From Verrucomicrobiales bacterium (GTDB lineage Bacteria; Verrucomicrobiota; Verrucomicrobiia; Verrucomicrobiales; DEV007), in assembly GCA_023253615.1 (NCBI GenBank), contig JALRFZ010000691.1, forward strand, positions 1-11,212: DNA of 11,212 nucleotides, read 5' to 3'. The position numbers and the translations under genes are program-made. Each line of letters opens with the position of its first letter. The first letter of the stretch is position 1. The notes below the pieces were generated by a model. It did not search any database. It was not told the origin of the DNA and saw only the letters and a list, made by a program, of their open reading frames with translations. This document shows, piece after piece, positions 6,933 to 11,212 of the stretch.

Positions 6933-9900
6933 ATGAAGAAACAACCTCATTTTGCCGCCGTCCTTATCGCCGCCCTCGGCACCGCATCCGCCCTCAACGG
7001 GGCCGATGAAGTTGCGAAAAAGACTTTCGCCGACGATGTCTTCCCCATCCTCGAGGCCAAGTGCGTGAACTGTCACAACACCGATGAAGCCAAGGGTGGC
7101 CTCGATCTCGCCAGCTACGGCGCAACCCTCAGTGGAGGATCAGGCGGTGCCGTGGTGGTCTCCGAAGATCCGAAGGGATCCCGCCTTTTCACCCTCTCGG
7201 CCCACATCGAGGAGCCCGTCATGCCGCCGCGGGGCACGAAGATGACCGACGCCGAGCTCAAGGTCGTCTCCGACTGGATCGCGGGCGGACTCCTCGAGAC
7301 CAAGAATTCCAAGGCGAAGAAATCCGACAAGCCGAAGCTCGACCTCACGTCCGTCAGCGCCACCGGCAAACCGGACGGCCCGCCCGCGATGCCCGAACAC
7401 CTCATCCTCGAGCCCTCGGTCGTCACCCCGCGCCCGAACGCCGTGCCCGCCCTCGCCCACAGCCCCTGGGCGCCCATTCTCGCCGTGGCCGGTCAGAAGC
7501 AGATTCTCCTCTATCATTCGGCCGACTTTGATCTGCTCGGAGTCCTCCCCTACCCCGAGGGATTCCCGCAGACCCTGAACTTCAGCCCCAACGGCGCCTA
7601 CCTGTTCTGCGGTGGCGGCCGTGCCGGCAAGTCGGGCAACGTGGTCGCCTGGGACATCAAGACCGGCGAGCGCGTCATCGAGGTCGGCAAGGAGTTCGAC
7701 ATCGTCCTCGGCGCCGATGTCTCCCCCGACTTGAAACACGCCATCATGGGCGGTCCCGGCCGTGTCATCAAACTGTGGGATACGGTCAAGGGCGAGCAGA
7801 TCAACGCCGTCAAGAAACACACCGATTGGCTCCTTTCGGCGGCCTACAGCCCCGATGGCGTGATTTATGCCACGGGCGACCGCAACGGCGGTCTTTATGT
7901 GTGGGAAGCCGCGACCGGCTACGAGTTCTACACGCTGAAAGGCCATACCCTCGGGGTGACCGACCTCGATTGGCGCATGGACGGCAATGTCCTCGCCTCG
8001 AGCAGCGAAGACGGCCAGGTCATCCTCTGGGAAATGAACAACGGCTCCCAGGTCAAGAAATGGGCGGCCCACAACGGCGGAGTCCAGGCCGTCGAATTCG
8101 CTCCCAACGGCAATCTCGTCACCGTCGGACGCGACAAGACCGTCAAGCTCTGGAAAGGCGACGGCACCGCGATCAAGACCATCAACGCCTCGGATGACAT
8201 CGTCCTGAGCGTCGCCTTCAGCGAGGACAGCAAACGCGTCTTCAGCGGCGACATCTTCGGGAACATCAAGGCGTGGGATGCCGAGTCGGGCGTCGAACTC
8301 GCCCGCATCGATCCCAATCCTCCGCCGATCGACCAGCAGCTCGCCTATTCCGAAAAACGCATCGGCGAACTGACCGGGCAGCTGCCCAAGCTGGAAGAAG
8401 GCGTCAAGGCCGTCTCCGCCGAGCTCACCGCCGCCCGCAATGCCCTTGCCGAAGTCGACAAGACGATCGCCGCCGCGACACAGACGCGCGATGCTCAAAA
8501 AGCCCAGGTCGCGAAGCTCGACGGGGCCGTCAAGGCACTGGCACCAGAGGTGGAGAAACTCCAACAGGACGCCAACGCGAAAAATGCTTCGGTGAAATCG
8601 CTCACCGACACCCTCAGCGCGGCCACCGCCGCGCTCAAGCCGCAGCAGGACGAAGCCGCCCGCCTCCTCGCCGAGGCCGCCAAACAGGAAACAGGTCTGC
8701 AGGCGGCGAAAGCCGCCCTTGATGCCGCCAAGGCCGAAGCCGCCAAGCCCGTCCTCGAAGCCGCTCAAAAGACCCAGCACGACACTCTCGCCGCCGCCCA
8801 CGCCGCCGCCGCGAAAGCCCGCGAGGCGTCGGATGCCCTCGTCGCCGCCAAGACCGGCGAACAAACCACCGCCGCGGGACAGCACGCCGAAGCCGTCAAG
8901 GTCTCGGCCGCCGCCGCCGCCAACGCCACCCAGGCCGCGACCGCCGCTGCCGCCGCGGACAAGGCGCTCGCCGACGCGAATACCGCCAAGACCCAGGCCG
9001 ACGCCGCCCTTGCCGCCGCCTCCGCCAACGGCCAAACCCCTGACCCGGCCCTCGTCCAGGCGCGCGATGCCGCAAACGCCCGCGTCGCCGAGGCCACCAA
9101 AGGACGGGACGCCGCCGCCACCGCCCTCACCGCCGCCGCTGCGACGCGCGATCAAGCCTCCGGCGTCGTGAAGCAGGTCGAAGCCAAGGCTGCCGCCGCC
9201 AGCGCCGCCCTCGCCGCGGCGAAGCAGGATCAAGCCGTCAAAACCGACGCCCTCGCCAAGGCCGACGCCGCCTTCAAGCCCCTGCGGGACGCAGCGGCAG
9301 CCGGTGCCGCGCGCGTGCAGAAAGCGCAGGCCGATGTCAACGCGAGGACCGCCGCCTTCGCCCAGGCGGAGAAGGCGCGCAACGACGCCAAGACCGCTTC
9401 CGATCAAGCCGCCGCCAAGGTCGCCGCCACCAACGCGACCCTTGCGAAAGCCAAAACCGATCTCGCCGCCGCGCAAACCGCCGCCGCGGCCGCCAACGCC
9501 GCCCTCGCCGCGAAACAGAAAGAGCTGAACGACGCCCGCACCCAGCTCGCCGCCGCCCAGGCGGAAGCTAAGAAAGCCGAAGACGCTCTCGCCGCCGCTA
9601 CCAAACAGAAAGAGGGCGCCGCGGCCAAGGTCGCCGCCGTCGTGGCGAAGGAAGCCGAGACGAAGAAGTCGATCGAGCAAGCCAAGAGCGAACTCGCCAG
9701 CACCCAGTTCCTCCAGCGCAAGTGGCAGGCCGCCGCGCTCAACCTCACCGCGCACAAGGAATCCGAGAACCTCGATGACATGACCGCCAAACTCGGCGAC
9801 ATGATGGAGGAGGAAACCGTCGCCAAGCAGGAGGCCGAGACCGCCGCCAAGGCGCGCGCCGAGGCCGAGACCACCCTTGCCAATGCGAAGAAGACCGTGG

Positions 9901-10436
9901 CCGAAGGCACCGCCGCCCTTCAGGACAAATCCACCAGCGTGCTCGAGCGCGCCCTCGCCCTCGTCTCCAGCCGTGCTGTCGCCGAGCTCCGTCAGGAGGC
10001 CATTCAGGAAACAACCGCCGCCGCCGTTGATTCCGGTATCGCCAGCGATCTCCCGGCCGATCCCGGAGCGATGCCCGAGACCACGGTGGAGAAAATCAAG
10101 GTCGCCGCCGAAACGCTCTCCTACAAGACTCCCGAGGAAATCGGCAACGAGGTCGCCAGCCTGAAGAACCGCCTCACCGAGCTTGAGCAATTCCTTTCCA
10201 GCACCTACGTCGAAGCGACCAAGACCAAGAGCACGGTCATGGCCGCCGACCAGGTCGCCCGGGAGACGCCCAAGGTCATCGAAGAGCGGACCAAGCTGGA
10301 GCAGGACGCCGCCCGCGAACTCGCCGAGGCCGAGGCCGAGCGCAAGCGCCAGGAAGAGGCCCTCGCCGCGCAGAAGCAGCGCATCGAGGAACTCCGGGCG
10401 AAGTACCTTGCGACGCTGCCGAAGCGCGAGGGGTGA
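6933..10436 (+). CDS. Exported cytochrome c (PSCyt1) - WD40 propeller - long coiled-coil protein
   Basis: This 1167-residue protein starts at the ATG at 6933, which places a Sec signal peptide (KK at 2-3, core AAVLIAALGTASA) at the very N-terminus. A PSCyt1 cytochrome domain follows, with the heme site CVNCH at 44-48 and candidate distal Met97 in MPPRG, ending near residue 120. About residues 165-460 form a beta propeller. Seven blade-closing strands can be read: ILLYHS, NVVAWDIKTG, VIKLWDTVKG, GLYVWEAATG, VILWEMNNG, VKLWKGDG and IKAWDAESG. From about 466 to the C-terminus the chain is almost entirely helical, extremely rich in Ala, Lys, Glu, Gln and Asp, and likely a coiled-coil stalk. A charged segment near 925-960 (RKWQAAALNLTAHKES) interrupts the alanine-rich part. 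It should act outside the inner membrane as a heme protein with a protein-interaction propeller, possibly with the divergent multiheme operon. Its reaction is unknown. No Shine-Dalgarno is seen. Confidence 0.92.
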   Translation: MKKQPHFAAVLIAALGTASALNGADEVAKKTFADDVFPILEAKCVNCHNTDEAKGGLDLASYGATLSGGSGGAVVVSEDPKGSRLFTLSAHIEEPVMPPRGTKMTDAELKVVSDWIAGGLLETKNSKAKKSDKPKLDLTSVSATGKPDGPPAMPEHLILEPSVVTPRPNAVPALAHSPWAPILAVAGQKQILLYHSADFDLLGVLPYPEGFPQTLNFSPNGAYLFCGGGRAGKSGNVVAWDIKTGERVIEVGKEFDIVLGADVSPDLKHAIMGGPGRVIKLWDTVKGEQINAVKKHTDWLLSAAYSPDGVIYATGDRNGGLYVWEAATGYEFYTLKGHTLGVTDLDWRMDGNVLASSSEDGQVILWEMNNGSQVKKWAAHNGGVQAVEFAPNGNLVTVGRDKTVKLWKGDGTAIKTINASDDIVLSVAFSEDSKRVFSGDIFGNIKAWDAESGVELARIDPNPPPIDQQLAYSEKRIGELTGQLPKLEEGVKAVSAELTAARNALAEVDKTIAAATQTRDAQKAQVAKLDGAVKALAPEVEKLQQDANAKNASVKSLTDTLSAATAALKPQQDEAARLLAEAAKQETGLQAAKAALDAAKAEAAKPVLEAAQKTQHDTLAAAHAAAAKAREASDALVAAKTGEQTTAAGQHAEAVKVSAAAAANATQAATAAAAADKALADANTAKTQADAALAAASANGQTPDPALVQARDAANARVAEATKGRDAAATALTAAAATRDQASGVVKQVEAKAAAASAALAAAKQDQAVKTDALAKADAAFKPLRDAAAAGAARVQKAQADVNARTAAFAQAEKARNDAKTASDQAAAKVAATNATLAKAKTDLAAAQTAAAAANAALAAKQKELNDARTQLAAAQAEAKKAEDALAAATKQKEGAAAKVAAVVAKEAETKKSIEQAKSELASTQFLQRKWQAAALNLTAHKESENLDDMTAKLGDMMEEETVAKQEAETAAKARAEAETTLANAKKTVAEGTAALQDKSTSVLERALALVSSRAVAELRQEAIQETTAAAVDSGIASDLPADPGAMPETTVEKIKVAAETLSYKTPEEIGNEVASLKNRLTELEQFLSSTYVEATKTKSTVMAADQVARETPKVIEERTKLEQDAARELAEAEAERKRQEEALAAQKQRIEELRAKYLATLPKREG
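8700..9660 (+). other. Alanine-rich low-complexity coiled-coil segment within the cytochrome-WD40 gene
   Basis: About residues 590-909 of the gene at 6933-10436 are dominated by alanine, often as AA, AAA or AAAA runs, with regularly spaced Lys, Glu, Gln and Asp. The DNA is correspondingly a GCC/GCG/GCA-rich near-repeat. One Pro/Gly break, NGQTPDPALV near residues 699-708, could be a hinge allowing the helices to fold back. Such DNA is prone to slippage, so length variation between strains would be expected. Confidence 0.7.
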
Positions 10437-10535
10437 AGGGTAAAGAGAATCGCGTCTCGTCAGCTCCACCCGCCCGATTGCCGGCGCGGGGACAGTGCAA
10501 GGTTGAATCACGTCACGTCAAGGACGTGCCACCAT
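10437..10535. other. Convergent intergenic spacer
   Basis: These 99 bp separate the 3' ends of the cytochrome-WD40 gene and the oxygenase-like gene. They contain one perfect small hairpin (10514-10528) and a weaker GC-rich 5-bp stem (10469-10473 with 10486-10490). Neither is followed by a T run on either strand, so no standard intrinsic terminator is present. Confidence 0.6.
10514..10528. repeat. Perfect hairpin CACGTC-AAG-GACGTG
   Basis: A 6-bp perfect stem with a 3-nt loop begins 7 nt past the stop of the oxygenase-like gene and is flanked by a direct repeat of CACGT (10509-10518). There is no T tract. It could be a transcript-end structure protecting the mRNA, a Rho-dependent stop region, or one copy of a dispersed palindromic element. 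A single copy in this window cannot decide among these. Confidence 0.4.
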
Positions 10536-11210
10536 TCATTCCGACAGATACTCCCTTCCCCGTTTGTAGAGAGTCAACGCGATGGAATTGCGGGGCTTCT
10601 CGGTCATTTTCAATCGCTTCACGCTGTGCCAGCTCGATGTGGTTCTCGCGAAGCCATAAGCCGAATTCGGAGCAAAGCGATTGGTCTTCACCTCGACGAA
10701 TCGGTCGCCCTCCTTGACGTGGAAAGTGGTCCCCAGATGCAGCTGGCTCTCATCCTCCGGGAGGTAGAATTGCATCGTCGCCACCTTGTCCGCGATGTCG
10801 GGATGGACGCCGATCGCGTATCCGCCGAAGTCGCGATAGAGGATTGGCACCGGCATGACCTCGATGCCGGGTGGGATCGTCCTCGAGAACCGTCCCAGAA
10901 TCGCCGCCGTCAGCCTTGGGTCGGTGAGCACGGAGTGTAGGTCCGTCCAGACGTCCCGGATCACCACCGGCAATCCGGCGACCGTCCGCTCGTTCAAATC
11001 GAGGAGGATTCTCGTCGGTGCCCCATCACGACCGGTTGCTTCACGATGCTTGAGCGGGTGATAGCATTCGTCGGGCGGCAGGTGGGCGAGGATGGATCCG
11101 TAAAGTTCGTTCGGGAAGACATCCGAGAGATAGAAGTTCTCACACGGAACGCCATCGATCGTGGCTGCCTCGATTCTCCCGACAAGATGACGTATCGTCT
11201 CTTCGATCAT
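10536..11210 (-). CDS. 2-oxoglutarate/Fe(II)-dependent oxygenase-like protein
   Basis: This frame encodes 224 residues from an ATG at 11210, two bases from the window edge, so the true start may lie further right. The core shows the facial triad of a 2OG-Fe(II) oxygenase: H136-x-D138 in GYAIGVHPDIADK and H195 in TSSWHSV, with R207 (KPRNSIALTLY) placed to bind 2-oxoglutarate. The strand TMQFYLPED after the HxD motif and the following HLGTTF segment also fit the double-stranded beta-helix of prolyl-4-hydroxylase-like oxygenases. There is no signal peptide, so it is probably cytoplasmic. The substrate is unknown; relatives hydroxylate peptide side chains or small molecules, and many sit in surface-glycan loci. 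It is convergent with the cytochrome-WD40 gene and has no evident link to the heme genes. The family assignment is fairly safe; the function is not. Confidence 0.8.
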   Translation of the reverse strand: MIEETIRHLVGRIEAATIDGVPCENFYLSDVFPNELYGSILAHLPPDECYHPLKHREATGRDGAPTRILLDLNERTVAGLPVVIRDVWTDLHSVLTDPRLTAAILGRFSRTIPPGIEVMPVPILYRDFGGYAIGVHPDIADKVATMQFYLPEDESQLHLGTTFHVKEGDRFVEVKTNRFAPNSAYGFARTTSSWHSVKRLKMTEKPRNSIALTLYKRGREYLSE

Positions 11211-11212
11211 GG

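Noticed and set aside
8700..9660. GCC-rich near-repeat as a tandem DNA repeat or CRISPR-like array
   Set aside because: Units are irregular and stay in one reading frame coding for helical protein. There are no constant repeats with unique spacers.
10469..10490. GC-rich stem CCCGC / GCGGG as an intrinsic terminator
   Set aside because: Only 5 bp pair around a 12-nt loop, and no T run follows on either strand.
7140..10511. 1123-codon open frame on the minus strand opposite the cytochrome-WD40 gene
   Set aside because: The translation is Gly/Leu/Arg low complexity, as expected from reading GCC-rich alanine codons backwards. It spans a gene whose plus strand has a signal peptide, a heme motif and seven WD-type strands.

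Overview
The window is GC-rich DNA from a free-living bacterium of the PVC group, more likely Verrucomicrobiota than Planctomycetota. The assignment rests on gene families almost confined to that group: PSCyt1 (planctomycete-type cytochrome c), DUF1549, DUF1553, DUF1501 and giant cytochrome-WD40-coiled-coil proteins. It also rests on the lack of Shine-Dalgarno sequences at the start codons. No taxonomic marker is present, so the phylum is an inference.

Layout. Positions 1-6642 hold three minus-strand genes with gaps of 21 and 50 bp, read from right to left as one probable operon: a Tat-exported DUF1501 protein of the alkaline phosphatase/sulfatase type (6642-5308), a secreted protein with two PPC domains (5286-2797), and a large multiheme PSCyt1/Ig-like/DUF1549/DUF1553 protein (2746 to beyond position 1, lacking its C-terminal end). 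Positions 6643-6932 are a 290-bp divergent control region. A 1167-residue exported protein with a cytochrome c domain, a WD40 propeller and a very long alanine-rich helical region is read rightward from it (6933-10436). After a 99-bp convergent spacer, a 2-oxoglutarate/Fe(II) oxygenase-like gene lies on the minus strand (11210-10536) and may extend past the right edge.

How they fit together. All four central products carry export signals, and two carry c-type heme motifs (three sites in one protein, one in the other). The parts are therefore a putative exported hydrolase, a multiheme protein with Ig-like spacers, a beta-sandwich adhesion/binding protein, and a cytochrome-propeller on a long helical stalk. 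Together they look like one cell-envelope module combining redox chemistry with binding or hydrolysis of a large substrate. Homologous clusters are abundant in PVC genomes, but their biochemical function is, as far as I know, not settled. The locus is thus a known family type of unknown function rather than a wholly new system. The oxygenase at the right end is probably an unrelated neighbour.

No tRNA, rRNA, CRISPR array, insertion sequence or prophage gene was seen. Long open frames opposite each large gene are judged to be codon-bias shadows.
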